A stretch of 46,279 nt of DNA from an uncultured Bacteroidales bacterium. Lineage in GTDB: Bacteria > Bacteroidota > Bacteroidia > Bacteroidales > UBA932. Below are positions 1-9,070 of the stretch, in pieces. Every line of letters starts with the position of its first letter. Positions within the stretch are counted from its first letter, which is position 1. The translations under genes and the position numbers were made by a program. The notes beneath the pieces are model-generated. The model did not search any database. It saw nothing but the letters and a program-made list of their open reading frames with translations, and had not been told where the DNA came from. The DNA lies in contig ONKE01000046.1 of NCBI GenBank assembly GCA_900318355.1, positions 1-46,279 on the forward strand. The letters are read 5' to 3'.

Positions 1-3
1 AAG

Positions 4-73
4 AGATTCTTCGGCAGGCCTTACCTGCCTCAGAATGACATCAGGCTGTCATTCTGAACGTAGTGAAGAATCT
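4..73. repeat. Nested palindromic intergenic repeat
   Basis: The sequence shows two nested pairs of inverted arms. AGATTCTTC (4-12) pairs with GAAGAATCT (65-73). TCAGAATGACA (30-40) pairs with TGTCATTCTGA (47-57). A third small hairpin, GGCAGG (13-18) with CCTGCC (24-29), sits in the left loop. As single-stranded DNA or RNA it would fold into a branched structure. It lies downstream of the leftward uvrA operon and may also act as a transcript end, but there is no clean U-tract. It resembles dispersed intergenic repeats rather than a gene. It may continue past the left edge. Confidence 0.75.
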
Positions 74-105
74 TTTTGGCCAGCCTCATTTTGATTTAGG
101 GATGC

Positions 106-291
106 CTATTTAAACCACTCGGTGATGTGGTCTTTTGCATAGAAGTAATAGACCGCAAGGCCGATCCAGCTTGTGCAGAGCACGAGGGCCGAGCAGATGA
201 TCTTGCCCACCAGCGAGATGGGCTTCTTGATGATGTCGATAACGGCGAGTACGCTCAGGACGACACCTACGATGTAGAGAATTGTTGCCAT
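106..291 (-). CDS. Small two-helix membrane protein, unknown function
   Basis: This 61-residue protein is mostly hydrophobic. It has one predicted membrane helix at about residues 2-19 and another at about 29-49, a short basic linker (IIKKP) between them and a charged C-terminus (KDHITEWFK). It begins 20 bases after the stop of the nucleoside kinase gene on the same strand, so it is probably the last gene of the uvrA operon. I do not recognise a family with confidence; it is loosely like the small two-helix proteins related to PLDc_N-type anchors. Function unknown. Confidence 0.6.
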   Translation of the reverse strand: MATILYIVGVVLSVLAVIDIIKKPISLVGKIICSALVLCTSWIGLAVYYFYAKDHITEWFK

Positions 292-311
292 GATTTATTG
301 GGTTTAAATGA

Positions 312-1994
312 TTAAAGAGTCTGGCCGCCGATGAACTCGCGCATGATCGATGTCGGGGGGATGGCTGCGATTTCATCGGGACGGAGCGGGAAGATGTAGC
401 TTAGGAACTTCAGCAGGCGCACGGCCTCCGGATAGGCGGGAGATGCCTGTGAGATGCGCCTCAGAAGCGGCTCGGCATAGTATTTCAGCAGCGGAAGCTC
501 AAAGACGAGGGCCGAGTTGAAGATTGCGTCTGCATTTTCCTGGAAGGGGAAGATGCCGCGAATTTCGCCACGGCGGACGCTGCTCCAGCGGAGAATGGTG
601 TCTTCGGGAGAGATGCCGCGGACACGGTTGTCGCGGATCATGCGACGGAGGAGCCGGTTGTCGGAGGTGGAGATGTTGTTGTTTTCATCGATGGAGAGCG
701 ATGTCAGCGCCGAGGCATAGACACGGAAAATCCGCGTCTGGTCCACTCCCGGGACCATTTCCGGGTTAAGGGCGTGGATGCCTTCCATGATGAGGATATC
801 CTTTTCTTCGAGGCGGAGCTTCTTGCCTTCGTAGCGGCGGCATCCGGCTTTGAAATCGAATTTCGGAATCTCGACTTCCTTGCCGGCGAGGAGGTCGTTC
901 AGCTGTGTGCCGAGAAGTTCCAGGTCCATGGCGCCGAGGGCCTCGAAGTCGTAGTTGCCGTTTTCGTCTTTCGGGGTGTCTTCCCTGTTGTGGAAATAGT
1001 TGTCGAGCTCGAGCACCTTCGGATTGAGGCCAAGGACCTTGCACTGGAGGGCCAGGCGCAGGGAGGTGCTGGTCTTGCCGCTGGAGGAAGGACCGGCGAT
1101 GAAGACGATTTTCACCTCGCCGCGGCGCTGCCATATCTGGTCGGCGATGGCGGCATATTTGCGCTCGTGGAGCGCTTCGGCCAGGTTGATGAGCTGGACT
1201 GCGCGGCCTTCGTCGATGGCCTTGTTGAGGTTGCCGATGCCGCGGACGCCCTCGATGTCGCACCAGTCGGAATATTCCTTCAGCGAGGCGGCTATCTTGC
1301 TCTGGCGGCGTATGGGCATAAGGCGGCCGGAATCGGCCATCTGGGGCAGCTGGAGGCACATTCCCTGATTGAATCCGACGAGTCCGAAGGTCTGGAGGAG
1401 GCCCGACGACGGGACCAGCGGACCATGGAAGGAGTCGGCCGTCTTGCCAAGATAATAGACGTTGGTGGTAAAGACGCCCGTCGACCGGAGGAGGGCCGCC
1501 TTGTGGGGCTGGTTCTGCCCGTCGAAAATGGCCTCGGCCTCTTCGGCGAGCATGCGCTTCTTGGTGAAGGGAATGTCGTCGTCGATGATTTTCTGCATTT
1601 TCTGACGGATGGTCTCTATCTCCTCGTCGGTCAGGAACAGCACCGGACGGCGGCCGTCTTCAGCCTTGAAAGGCTCCAGAAGCTCGCAATAGAGGCCGCT
1701 CGGCAGCGAATGGTGGATGGCCAGGATCTTGTCGGGATAGAGTTCCCTCACCACGGCCTGAAGGACAAAGCACAGCGAACGGATATAGCAGCGTCGGCCG
1801 TCGGCGGCACCGTAGTCCAGGAACTCGACTTCCTGCGAGACTATCACCTGATAGGACAGATCCTTGAGTTCATGGTCCACCAGGGCTGCCAGCACCGGAC
1901 CTTTGATATGCCATTTCGCAGCCATTTCGCCGAGGGTCGTCCCCAGCTCCACCTGATGGCGCTTGCCATCGTTCTTGCACCAGATATTGATCAT
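312..1994 (-). CDS. Nucleoside (uridine-type) kinase with TGS-like N-terminal region
   Basis: The 560-residue protein has an N-terminal region of about 60 residues that looks like a TGS/ubiquitin-like domain, a middle region like the second additional domain of threonyl-tRNA synthetase (about 65-210), and a C-terminal P-loop kinase domain. The Walker A motif GPSSSGKT is at residues 301-308. It is followed by an LELDNYF segment and IMEGIHALN, as in the uridine kinase/phosphoribulokinase family. The three-part architecture is common in Bacteroidetes and Firmicutes and is usually annotated as nucleoside kinase; the role of the N-terminal parts is unclear. Its ATG overlaps the uvrA stop codon as ATGA, which implies translational coupling. 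Substrate is inferred from the family only. Confidence 0.88.
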   Translation of the reverse strand: MINIWCKNDGKRHQVELGTTLGEMAAKWHIKGPVLAALVDHELKDLSYQVIVSQEVEFLDYGAADGRRCYIRSLCFVLQAVVRELYPDKILAIHHSLPSGLYCELLEPFKAEDGRRPVLFLTDEEIETIRQKMQKIIDDDIPFTKKRMLAEEAEAIFDGQNQPHKAALLRSTGVFTTNVYYLGKTADSFHGPLVPSSGLLQTFGLVGFNQGMCLQLPQMADSGRLMPIRRQSKIAASLKEYSDWCDIEGVRGIGNLNKAIDEGRAVQLINLAEALHERKYAAIADQIWQRRGEVKIVFIAGPSSSGKTSTSLRLALQCKVLGLNPKVLELDNYFHNREDTPKDENGNYDFEALGAMDLELLGTQLNDLLAGKEVEIPKFDFKAGCRRYEGKKLRLEEKDILIMEGIHALNPEMVPGVDQTRIFRVYASALTSLSIDENNNISTSDNRLLRRMIRDNRVRGISPEDTILRWSSVRRGEIRGIFPFQENADAIFNSALVFELPLLKYYAEPLLRRISQASPAYPEAVRLLKFLSYIFPLRPDEIAAIPPTSIMREFIGGQTL

Positions 1995-4780
1995 AATACT
2001 TCTTTGAGAAAAGGACCTGTCACGGAGCGGGGGTCGCGGGCAATGGCTTCGGGAGTGCCTTCAGAGACGATGAAGCCGCCGCCGGCGCCGCCGTCGGGAC
2101 CGAGGTCGAAAATATAGTCCGTGCTCTTGAGCACGTCGAGGTTGTGTTCGATGATGATGACGGTATTGCCCTGGTCGACAAGGCGCTGCAGCACGCCGAG
2201 GAGCACTTTGATGTCTTCGAAATGCAGGCCTGTGGTGGGCTCGTCGAGGATGTAGAGGGTGTTGCCGGTGTCTTTCTTGAAGAGCTCCGCGGCAAGTTTC
2301 ATGCGCTGGCTCTCTCCGCCGGAAAGGGTTACGGCGCTCTGGCCGAGATGGACATAGCCGAGGCCGACGTCCACCAGGGCGCCGAGCTTCTGGGCTATCT
2401 TCGGGACGGGAGCGAAGAACTCATAGGCTTCGCTGATGGACATCTCGAGGACATCATTGATGGACTTGCCCTTGTAGCGGACGGCAAGCGTGTCTTCCTT
2501 GTAGCGGCGTCCGCGGCATTCGTCGCAGACCACGTGGACCGACGGCAGGAAGTTCATCTCTATGAGCTTGATACCGGCGCCCTTGCATGCCTCGCAGCGC
2601 CCGCCGGGGACGTTGAAGGAGAAACGGCCGGCTTCGAAGCCGCGGACCTTGGCGTCGATGGTGTCGGCGAACAGGTTGCGGATGTCGCTGAAGACGCCGG
2701 TGAACGTGGCCGGGTTGCTTCGCGGCGTGCGGCCGATCGGGCTCTGGTCTATCTCTATGAGCTTGTCGATATTCTTCAAGCCCAGTATCCTGTCGTGGGG
2801 CAGAGGCTTTTGCTTCGCTCCGTAGAATTTGTTTTTGAGCACCGGCATGAGGGTTTCGCTGATGAGCGAGGATTTGCCGCTGCCGCTCACGCCGCTGATG
2901 CCGACCAGGCAGCCCAGCGGGATGTCGATGTCGACGTTTTTGAGGTTGTTGCCGCGGGCGCCGCGCACTCCGAGGGACAGTCCGTTGCCGATACGGCGCT
3001 TCGCAGGGACGGGGATTGACTGCTTGCCGCGGAGGTATTCCAGCGTCAGCGACGGGCCGATAACGCTGTGGGGCTTCTCTTCCGCAGGCATGGGCTTTCC
3101 CCTCAGAAGAACGTCCGTAGATGCGCTGAGGCACACTTCCCCGCCCTTTTCGCCGGCTCCGGGGCCGATATCCACCAGCCAGTCGGCGGCATACATCGTC
3201 TCGGCGTCGTGCTCCACCACCATGATGGAGTTGCCTTCGTCGCGAAGTTCCTTCAGCGAATGGATGAGCTTGCGGTTGTCCCTCTGGTGAAGCCCGATGG
3301 AGGGTTCGTCGAGGATATAGAGGACGTTGACCAGCTTTGAGCCTATCTGCGTGGCAAGGCGGATGCGCTGGCTTTCGCCGCCGGAAAGGGTGGCGGTGGG
3401 ACGGTCGAGGGTAAGGTAGTCCAGACCGACGTCGAGCATGAAGCGCACGCGCTCGCGTAGTTCCTTGAGGATGTCCCTGGCGATGGCGTTTTCGCGGTCC
3501 GAAAGCTTTTCGGGCAGGGTACCGAGCCACACGGCCAGGTCGCTTATTTCCATGGAGGATACTTCCGAAATGGTCTTGCCGTCGATGCGAAAGCATTCCG
3601 TTTCGCTGCGGAGGCGCGTACCGTGACACACCGGACAGACTATCTTCTCGTCTATGTCGTCGGCCACGCCGTCGAATGCAACCATCTCTGACTGAGGGCC
3701 GTCGCCTATGCGGAAAAGCTCGTCCGAGCCGAAGACCAGCAGCGACACCACTTCGTCGGGAATGGCATCGATGGGGTCGTAGAGGGAGAAGTTGTATTTG
3801 CGGGCGATGGAACGGATGATGTCGAATTTGCGCGTTTCGCGGATGCGGCCGAGGGGGACGATGCCGCCGTCGGCGATGGAGACGGAGCGGTCGGGGATGA
3901 TGGTGTCCATGTTGACGTCGACGATCATCCCAAGTCCCTTGCAGTGAGGGCAATAGCCTTCCGGCGAATTGAAGGAGAAGGTGTGGGGCTGGGGCTCCTG
4001 GAGGGAGATGCCGGTTTCGGGGTCGACAAGGTGTTTGGAGTAGTGGCTCAGGAGGCCGGTTTCCATGTCCATGACGGCGACGGAGCCCTTGCCGCGGCTT
4101 AGCGCGCTCACCACCGATTCGCGGATACGCCCGCGGTCGCCCTCGCCTGGTTTGAGCTTGTCGACTACCAGTTCGATGAAATGGGGCTTGTAGCGGTCGA
4201 GGGCTGTAACTTCCGACAGTTCAAGTATTTCTCCATCGATGCGCACTTCGGTATAGCCGCGCTTGCGGAGCTGCTCGAACAACTCTTTGTAGTGGCCCTT
4301 GCGGCCGCGGACAAGCGGGGCGAGAAGGAGGCACTTGCGGCCTGCATAGCCCGTTACCAGGAGGTCGACTATCTGTTCGTCGGTGTAACGTACCATTTCC
4401 CGGCCGCTGGCCGGGGAGAAGGCGCGGGAGGCCTTGGAGTAGAACAGGCGGAGGAAGTCGTAGATTTCGGTGATGGTGCCGACGGTGGAACGGGGGTTGT
4501 TGCCGGTGGTCTTCTGTTCGATGGCGATGATGGGGCTTAGGCCCTTGATTTCCTCGACCTCAGGCTTTTCCAGCACGCCCATGAAGTGTTTGGCGTAGGT
4601 GCTGAGGGTGTCCATGTAGCGGCGCTGACCTTCGGCGTAGAGCGTGTCGAAGGCGAGCGAGGACTTGCCGCTGCCCGACAGGCCCGTCACCACCACGAAC
4701 GCGTCGCGGGGAATGTCTACGTCGATTCCCTTGAGGTTGTGGGCGGCCGCTCCGCGTATTTCTATATACTCCCTGTCCAT
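1991..4780 (-). CDS. uvrA: UvrABC excinuclease subunit A
   Basis: UvrA is the damage-recognition ATPase of nucleotide excision repair. It loads UvrB on lesions. The 929-residue protein has the duplicated ABC layout: a first Walker A (GLSGSGKSS) close to the N-terminus, zinc-binding CPHC...CPVC, the signature LSGGESQRIRLA, a second Walker A (GVSGSGKSS), a second zinc module CEAC...CDEC, and a second signature LSGGESQRMKLA. Length and order fit UvrA1. An in-frame ATG lies upstream at 4825, but I chose 4780 because MDREYIEIRGA matches the usual UvrA N-terminus and a TATTTTTG -7 box lies only 7 bases upstream of it, inside the longer reading. It is the first gene of a three-gene operon. Confidence 0.97.
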   Translation of the reverse strand: MDREYIEIRGAAAHNLKGIDVDIPRDAFVVVTGLSGSGKSSLAFDTLYAEGQRRYMDTLSTYAKHFMGVLEKPEVEEIKGLSPIIAIEQKTTGNNPRSTVGTITEIYDFLRLFYSKASRAFSPASGREMVRYTDEQIVDLLVTGYAGRKCLLLAPLVRGRKGHYKELFEQLRKRGYTEVRIDGEILELSEVTALDRYKPHFIELVVDKLKPGEGDRGRIRESVVSALSRGKGSVAVMDMETGLLSHYSKHLVDPETGISLQEPQPHTFSFNSPEGYCPHCKGLGMIVDVNMDTIIPDRSVSIADGGIVPLGRIRETRKFDIIRSIARKYNFSLYDPIDAIPDEVVSLLVFGSDELFRIGDGPQSEMVAFDGVADDIDEKIVCPVCHGTRLRSETECFRIDGKTISEVSSMEISDLAVWLGTLPEKLSDRENAIARDILKELRERVRFMLDVGLDYLTLDRPTATLSGGESQRIRLATQIGSKLVNVLYILDEPSIGLHQRDNRKLIHSLKELRDEGNSIMVVEHDAETMYAADWLVDIGPGAGEKGGEVCLSASTDVLLRGKPMPAEEKPHSVIGPSLTLEYLRGKQSIPVPAKRRIGNGLSLGVRGARGNNLKNVDIDIPLGCLVGISGVSGSGKSSLISETLMPVLKNKFYGAKQKPLPHDRILGLKNIDKLIEIDQSPIGRTPRSNPATFTGVFSDIRNLFADTIDAKVRGFEAGRFSFNVPGGRCEACKGAGIKLIEMNFLPSVHVVCDECRGRRYKEDTLAVRYKGKSINDVLEMSISEAYEFFAPVPKIAQKLGALVDVGLGYVHLGQSAVTLSGGESQRMKLAAELFKKDTGNTLYILDEPTTGLHFEDIKVLLGVLQRLVDQGNTVIIIEHNLDVLKSTDYIFDLGPDGGAGGGFIVSEGTPEAIARDPRSVTGPFLKEVL

Positions 4781-4787
4781 AGGAATA

Positions 4788-4795
4788 CAAAAATA
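4788..4795 (-). promoter_or_regulatory. uvrA promoter -7 box
   Basis: On the minus strand this reads TATTTTTG, a perfect TAnnTTTG. The last G is 7 bases before the chosen uvrA ATG, so the 5' leader would be at most a few bases. I see no good TTTG at the expected -33 distance. The site fixes the uvrA start, because transcripts from it could not include the upstream ATG at 4825. Confidence 0.6.
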
Positions 4796-4837
4796 CGAAA
4801 TCTTTGCAAAACTTTCGTGGAGCAACCCTAAATTTCC

Positions 4838-4845
4838 TACCTTTG
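4838..4845 (+). promoter_or_regulatory. MBL hydrolase promoter -7 box
   Basis: TACCTTTG matches TAnnTTTG and ends 5 bases before the ATG at 4851. A weak upstream element (TTCG at 4814-4817) lies 20 bp upstream. The predicted mRNA would be leaderless or nearly so. It is divergent from the uvrA promoter, with 42 bp between the two -7 boxes. Confidence 0.6.
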
Positions 4846-4850
4846 CAGGT

Positions 4851-5594
4851 ATGATTTACATCAAGATATTCCGCTGCAACCATCTTCAGGAAAACAGCAT
4901 TCTCCTTTGGGACGACACCCTCGAAGGCGTGGTGGTCGACCCGGGGTTCTATTGGGACGAAGAATTCGCCGCGCTGGACCAGACCCTGCGTGGGGAAAAC
5001 ATAAGCCTCAAGGGCATCTGGCTGACCCACGCCCATTTCGACCATTTCTACGGCGTCGGGCCGATAGTGTTTTCGCTGCCCGGCGACACCCTGAGGGGAT
5101 ATATCGGCAAGGACTGGACCGAGGTGCCGCAGCCACCGCGCGGCCCCCAGCGCATCCCAGTCTACCTCCATCCGGCCGACCAGATGCTGCTGGACATGTC
5201 GCCGAAGATGACCCAGCCTTTCGGCCTCAAGGCACCCGACACTTCGTTTGAATATCAGCCTCTTAAGGAAGGCGACATGCTCGGCTTCGGCAAGGCCTCC
5301 TTCCGCGTCATCGAGACCCCCGGCCATTCCGAAGGCGGCGTCTGCTTCTACGACGAGGCCGACAAGCTGCTCCTGACCGGCGACACCCTGTTCGCCGGCG
5401 CCATAGGCCGCAGCGACATGCCCGGCGGCGACTACGACAAGCTGATTGTCAGCATCATGGACAAGCTCATGGGCCTTCCCGGCGACGTCGAGGTCCTTCC
5501 CGGCCACGGCGGCCGCTCCGACATCGCCACCGAACGCACATCCAACCCTTTCCTCCAGCCCTTCAATGAACCGGCGGAAGAGCCCGGCGCGTAG
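4851..5594 (+). CDS. Metallo-beta-lactamase-fold hydrolase (glyoxalase II-like)
   Basis: The 247-residue protein belongs to the MBL-fold hydrolases of the glyoxalase II/YcbL type, which hydrolyse thioesters or related substrates with one or two metal ions. The metal motif THAHFDH is at residues 59-65. Later ligands are visible as ETPGHSEGG, the aspartate in LLTGDTLF and the histidine in LPGHGG. No signal peptide is visible, so it should be cytoplasmic. The reading frame is open upstream to 4644, but the promoter box ending 5 bases upstream and family alignment (MIYIKIF start) decide for 4851. It converges on the GH13 gene with a 23-base gap. The substrate cannot be read from the sequence. Confidence 0.9.
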   Translation: MIYIKIFRCNHLQENSILLWDDTLEGVVVDPGFYWDEEFAALDQTLRGENISLKGIWLTHAHFDHFYGVGPIVFSLPGDTLRGYIGKDWTEVPQPPRGPQRIPVYLHPADQMLLDMSPKMTQPFGLKAPDTSFEYQPLKEGDMLGFGKASFRVIETPGHSEGGVCFYDEADKLLLTGDTLFAGAIGRSDMPGGDYDKLIVSIMDKLMGLPGDVEVLPGHGGRSDIATERTSNPFLQPFNEPAEEPGA

Positions 5595-5617
5595 CGTAAA
5601 GCGCTAGCAGAGAGCCG

Positions 5618-7066
5618 TTAGCGGGTGAGGATGACGAACTGTCCGGGGGCGAGGAGGAACTGGGCGGAGCCTTCGAAGGTGGAGCCCGAGAAGCAGTCGG
5701 TGTAGACGCCGTCAAGCGGCACTGTTACGCTGACAGGGGCTGCGGTCAGGTTGACGAAGGGCTGAGCGGCGACTTCGCCGGCGGGGCGGTTGTCAACTGC
5801 TGCAGGAGCTTCAGCGGCCGGGGCGGCGCCAACCTCGCCGACGGGGCACGACATGGCGGGCTTGGAGCCGAAGTTGGCGAGGACGATGACTTTATTGTCG
5901 TCGGTGGCGCGGCTGAAGGCGACGACTCCTTCAGGGACATCGTCGAGCCACTGCATGGCGCCGCCACGCTCGCCGGCGGAAAGGGCGCGATTGCCGTGCT
6001 TGAGGGCGATGAGCTTCTTGTAGAAGTCGGTCTGGGCGTTGTCGGTCCAGTCGGTGATGGGATCCTTCTCGAAGAAGGCAAGACGGCGGTTCAGGCCTAT
6101 TTCCTGGCCGGTGTAGATGAGGGGCTGGCTGCCGGGGAGAGTGAAGCACAGCACGGCACAGGCGTTGGCGGCAGCACCTTCACGTTCGAACTCCGTTCCG
6201 GCCCAGGAGTTTTCGTCATGGTTGGACGTGAACGTAAGGCGGAAAGCCTCGGCGGGGAAGCGCGCGGCGTCGCGGGCGACATAGTCGCGGAGGTCGGAAA
6301 CCGTCTTGGAGCCCTGCGCAAGGCCGTTGAGAAGATGGTGGAGCTCCCATGCATAGTTGCAGTCGAAGGTCACCAGGGGGTCGGCGAGATTGTCGCGCTC
6401 GGCTTCGGCCAGGAGGTAGGCGTCGGGATAGTCGGCGTTCATTTTCGGCAGGATGCCGTACCAGAATTCGGCGGGAACCTCACCGGCGGCGTCGCAGCGG
6501 AAACCGTCCACACCCTTGTCGAGCCAGAAACGCATGGCGTCGTCCTGGGCGGCCCACACTTCCTTGTTGTCGTAGTTGAGGCTGCGGGTATCGGTCCAGT
6601 CATACTCCCAGATGGCGTTGCCCAGCGAGTCGCGCTCGTAGAAGTCGGCCGGCTTTTCAGTCATCCAGCGATGGTCCGGAGCGGTCTGGTTGGCCACCCA
6701 GTCGAGAATCACCTTGAAACCAGCCTTGTGGGCGGCATCGAGGAGCGACTGGAAATCTTCCATGGTACCGAACTCGGGATTGACCGCCTTGTAGTCGGAA
6801 ATGGCATAATAGGAACCGAGGGTGCCCTTGCGGCCCTCAACGCCGATCTGGTACATCGGCATAAGCCAGAGCACGTCCACGCCGAGTTCCTTCAGGCGGG
6901 GAAGCTGGGCCTCCACTCCCTTGAACGTTCCCTCGGGCGAGAACTGACGGATATTCACTTCGTAAAGCACGGCGTCATATGTCCACTCCGGATGCGGGGC
7001 GGAGGTACGGCTGCAGGCGCCCGCAAGGAGCAGAGCCGAGGAAAGGATGAGGATAAACTTTTTCAT
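5618..7066 (-). CDS. GH13 alpha-amylase-family lipoprotein
   Basis: The 482-residue protein has a lipoprotein signal (LLLAGAC, Cys18) and a GH13 (beta/alpha)8 domain. The expected catalytic residues are Asp192 in DGFRCDAAGE, Glu221 in LLAEAE and Asp284 in SNHDEN. The usual histidine four residues after the nucleophile is replaced by Glu in this motif, as happens in some GH13 subfamilies. Between about residues 408 and 436 the C-terminal beta domain carries an Ala/Pro-rich insert with a repeated P[VA]GEV motif. It starts 1 base after the susG stop, so it is the last gene of the starch operon. It probably cleaves maltodextrins at the cell envelope; exact specificity is unknown. Confidence 0.9.
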   Translation of the reverse strand: MKKFILILSSALLLAGACSRTSAPHPEWTYDAVLYEVNIRQFSPEGTFKGVEAQLPRLKELGVDVLWLMPMYQIGVEGRKGTLGSYYAISDYKAVNPEFGTMEDFQSLLDAAHKAGFKVILDWVANQTAPDHRWMTEKPADFYERDSLGNAIWEYDWTDTRSLNYDNKEVWAAQDDAMRFWLDKGVDGFRCDAAGEVPAEFWYGILPKMNADYPDAYLLAEAERDNLADPLVTFDCNYAWELHHLLNGLAQGSKTVSDLRDYVARDAARFPAEAFRLTFTSNHDENSWAGTEFEREGAAANACAVLCFTLPGSQPLIYTGQEIGLNRRLAFFEKDPITDWTDNAQTDFYKKLIALKHGNRALSAGERGGAMQWLDDVPEGVVAFSRATDDNKVIVLANFGSKPAMSCPVGEVGAAPAAEAPAAVDNRPAGEVAAQPFVNLTAAPVSVTVPLDGVYTDCFSGSTFEGSAQFLLAPGQFVILTR

Positions 7067-7067
7067 G

Positions 7068-9062
7068 TCAGAGTTTGAAAACTACGGATGAGCGGCCCTC
7101 AAGCGTAAGGGAGCCATTGGAAACGGAGTATTTCCCGAGCGAGCCGACGGGGTTGGACAGGTCGTCGTCCAGGGGCATCGTCACGGAGGCCGTGGCGACA
7201 TTGTGGATTACCAGCATCTTCTCCGTGCCGGATGTCATATACCACGCGGCGATGCTGTCGAAAGAAGAATTGGTGTCGTTATAGACGGGGTGAGCCGTCA
7301 TCGTGCCGCTGCCGAGGGCGGGATAAGCATTGCGCAGACGGGTGAAGGCACGGTAGACATTGAGCAGGGAATTGCCGTCGGCTTTCTGCGCCTCGACGGA
7401 GATATCCCCCGTAAGCATTTCATTTACAACATGTCCGTCCAGGCCGCCCTTTGCCGCAGTGCCATTGCGGTCCCAGACGATAGGCTGGCGGACATATTCG
7501 TCGCGGCCGCCGTCGTCACCGTCCTTGCCCCAATAGCCAAGCTCCTCGCCCTGATAGATATAGGGCTCGCCGGGGGCGGTCAGCAAAATGGCGGCAGCCT
7601 GCTTCATGCGGTCGACGTTGCGGTTAAGCCTCTCGGCAGCACGCGTTTCGTCGTGGTTGGCGAGCTTGGTGGCGGCGATGGCGTCGGAACGGTACTGCGC
7701 ATAAGCCTTGCGGTAGGAAAGGATGTCCTTGACGAAATAGCGGCCCGTCCCCTGGTTGAGAACCCATATCAGACGGTCCCAGAAGGCGAATTCGAAACAT
7801 GCCGGAAGGCCCTTGTAGTACGGAGCGACCTGGTCGGCGCCCATCCACACCTCTCCGACCATGTAGAAATCGCTGTCGTGAGTCTTGCGGAAAGTCGCGT
7901 TGCAGCGGTCGTACCAGGCCTTGAGGAAGGTCGGATTCTCGTCGGAAGTTTCGTTGTGATAGATATGTTTGACGGCATCAAGGCGCATGCCGTCTATGCC
8001 GAGGCCTATCCATTTGTCGGCTGTGGCCGCAAGGGCCTTGAAAGGAGCCGACGAGGATGCGGTGGACAGGGGGCCATAGTTGATATCGGGCATCCACGAG
8101 CCGAATGCGCCGTGGAAATAGCCCTGGGAAGGCTTTCCGAACACTATATCCTGCGCATCGGTGCTGCTCAGGGTAAGAGGCTCCCCGAAGGTGATCTGAT
8201 TGGCGCCAGAGGGTGCTCCCCACTTCGTGCCGGGACCCCAGTTGTCGCCCGTAGCGGTACGCACAAGGCAGCCCCAGTCCGATTTGAAATTGACCGACAC
8301 CTCGTAGATGCCGTCGCCCTTGTCGTAGAAGCGGGCTGTCTGTTTGTTGCCGAAATACAGGTAACGGTCGACGGAGTTGTCGTTGTTGAACGGATCGGCG
8401 GCTTCGGCCTTGGTGACCGTCAGGGTCTTGGCGTTCCAGTCCAGCACGAAGTGCAGCGGACCTTCGTAGCCGAGGTCGCCGAGGGTGACGCTATGCCACT
8501 CCCCGCCATTGTATTGCCCGGCGGGAATCATCGGAATCCGCCCTCCGGCAATATCGTTGCCCGGATTGTCCGAGAAAATGTACCAGTCCCGATAGTCTTC
8601 GATGCCGCGCTTGGCCTTGTCGAACCAAGGGTTGCCCTTGCCGGTATGGTTGAGCACGTAGTCGAGGTAGATCTTTATGCCGTGGCTGTGGGCATCGTCG
8701 ACAAGCGCCTTGAAATCGGCCTCCGTGCCGAATTTCGGATTGACTGCGGCGTAGTCGACAACGTCGTAGCCGTGGTAGGAATCGGACGGATGGATCGGCG
8801 ACAGCCACAGGGCGCTTACTCCGAGGTCCTCAAGGTAGTCCAGATGCTGGCGGATACCGCCGAAATCACCCACCCCGTCGCCGTTGCTGTCGGCAAAGCT
8901 GTAGACCAGCAGCTGATAGGAAATATGGCCTTCACGGGCATCCTGCCGCCCTTCCGGGACAACGATGGCCGGGCCTTCATCGCCACTGCCGGGCTGCGGA
9001 CCTTTCTGGCAGGCGGCAAGGCAGAGAAGAAACGCCGGAAGAAGATATCGGAGAAGTTTCAT
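7068..9062 (-). CDS. susG: SusG-like surface alpha-amylase with CBM58-type insert
   Basis: The 664-residue lipoprotein (LCLAAC, Cys18) has a calcium-site loop DSNGDGVGD near residues 58-66 and GH13 catalytic residues Asp362 (GMRLDAVKH), Glu404 (MVGEVW) and Asp471 (ANHDE). Between about residues 165 and 320 the B-domain region is expanded by an aromatic-rich segment, the position where SusG of Bacteroides thetaiotaomicron carries CBM58. It should be an outer-surface endo-acting amylase that makes maltooligosaccharides for SusCD uptake. A 70-base gap holding a strong hairpin separates it from the upstream susE-like gene. The next gene starts 1 base after its stop. Confidence 0.93.
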   Translation of the reverse strand: MKLLRYLLPAFLLCLAACQKGPQPGSGDEGPAIVVPEGRQDAREGHISYQLLVYSFADSNGDGVGDFGGIRQHLDYLEDLGVSALWLSPIHPSDSYHGYDVVDYAAVNPKFGTEADFKALVDDAHSHGIKIYLDYVLNHTGKGNPWFDKAKRGIEDYRDWYIFSDNPGNDIAGGRIPMIPAGQYNGGEWHSVTLGDLGYEGPLHFVLDWNAKTLTVTKAEAADPFNNDNSVDRYLYFGNKQTARFYDKGDGIYEVSVNFKSDWGCLVRTATGDNWGPGTKWGAPSGANQITFGEPLTLSSTDAQDIVFGKPSQGYFHGAFGSWMPDINYGPLSTASSSAPFKALAATADKWIGLGIDGMRLDAVKHIYHNETSDENPTFLKAWYDRCNATFRKTHDSDFYMVGEVWMGADQVAPYYKGLPACFEFAFWDRLIWVLNQGTGRYFVKDILSYRKAYAQYRSDAIAATKLANHDETRAAERLNRNVDRMKQAAAILLTAPGEPYIYQGEELGYWGKDGDDGGRDEYVRQPIVWDRNGTAAKGGLDGHVVNEMLTGDISVEAQKADGNSLLNVYRAFTRLRNAYPALGSGTMTAHPVYNDTNSSFDSIAAWYMTSGTEKMLVIHNVATASVTMPLDDDLSNPVGSLGKYSVSNGSLTLEGRSSVVFKL

Positions 9063-9070
9063 ACTATTCG

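Noticed and set aside
774-2117. 447-aa plus-strand frame opposite the nucleoside kinase gene
   Set aside because: It is the antisense shadow of a clear kinase/uvrA coding region, with no family motifs; GC-rich DNA leaves long open antisense frames.
5593-5607. TAGCG/CGCTA hairpin between the MBL and GH13 genes as terminator
   Set aside because: Five-base stem, no T-run on either strand.
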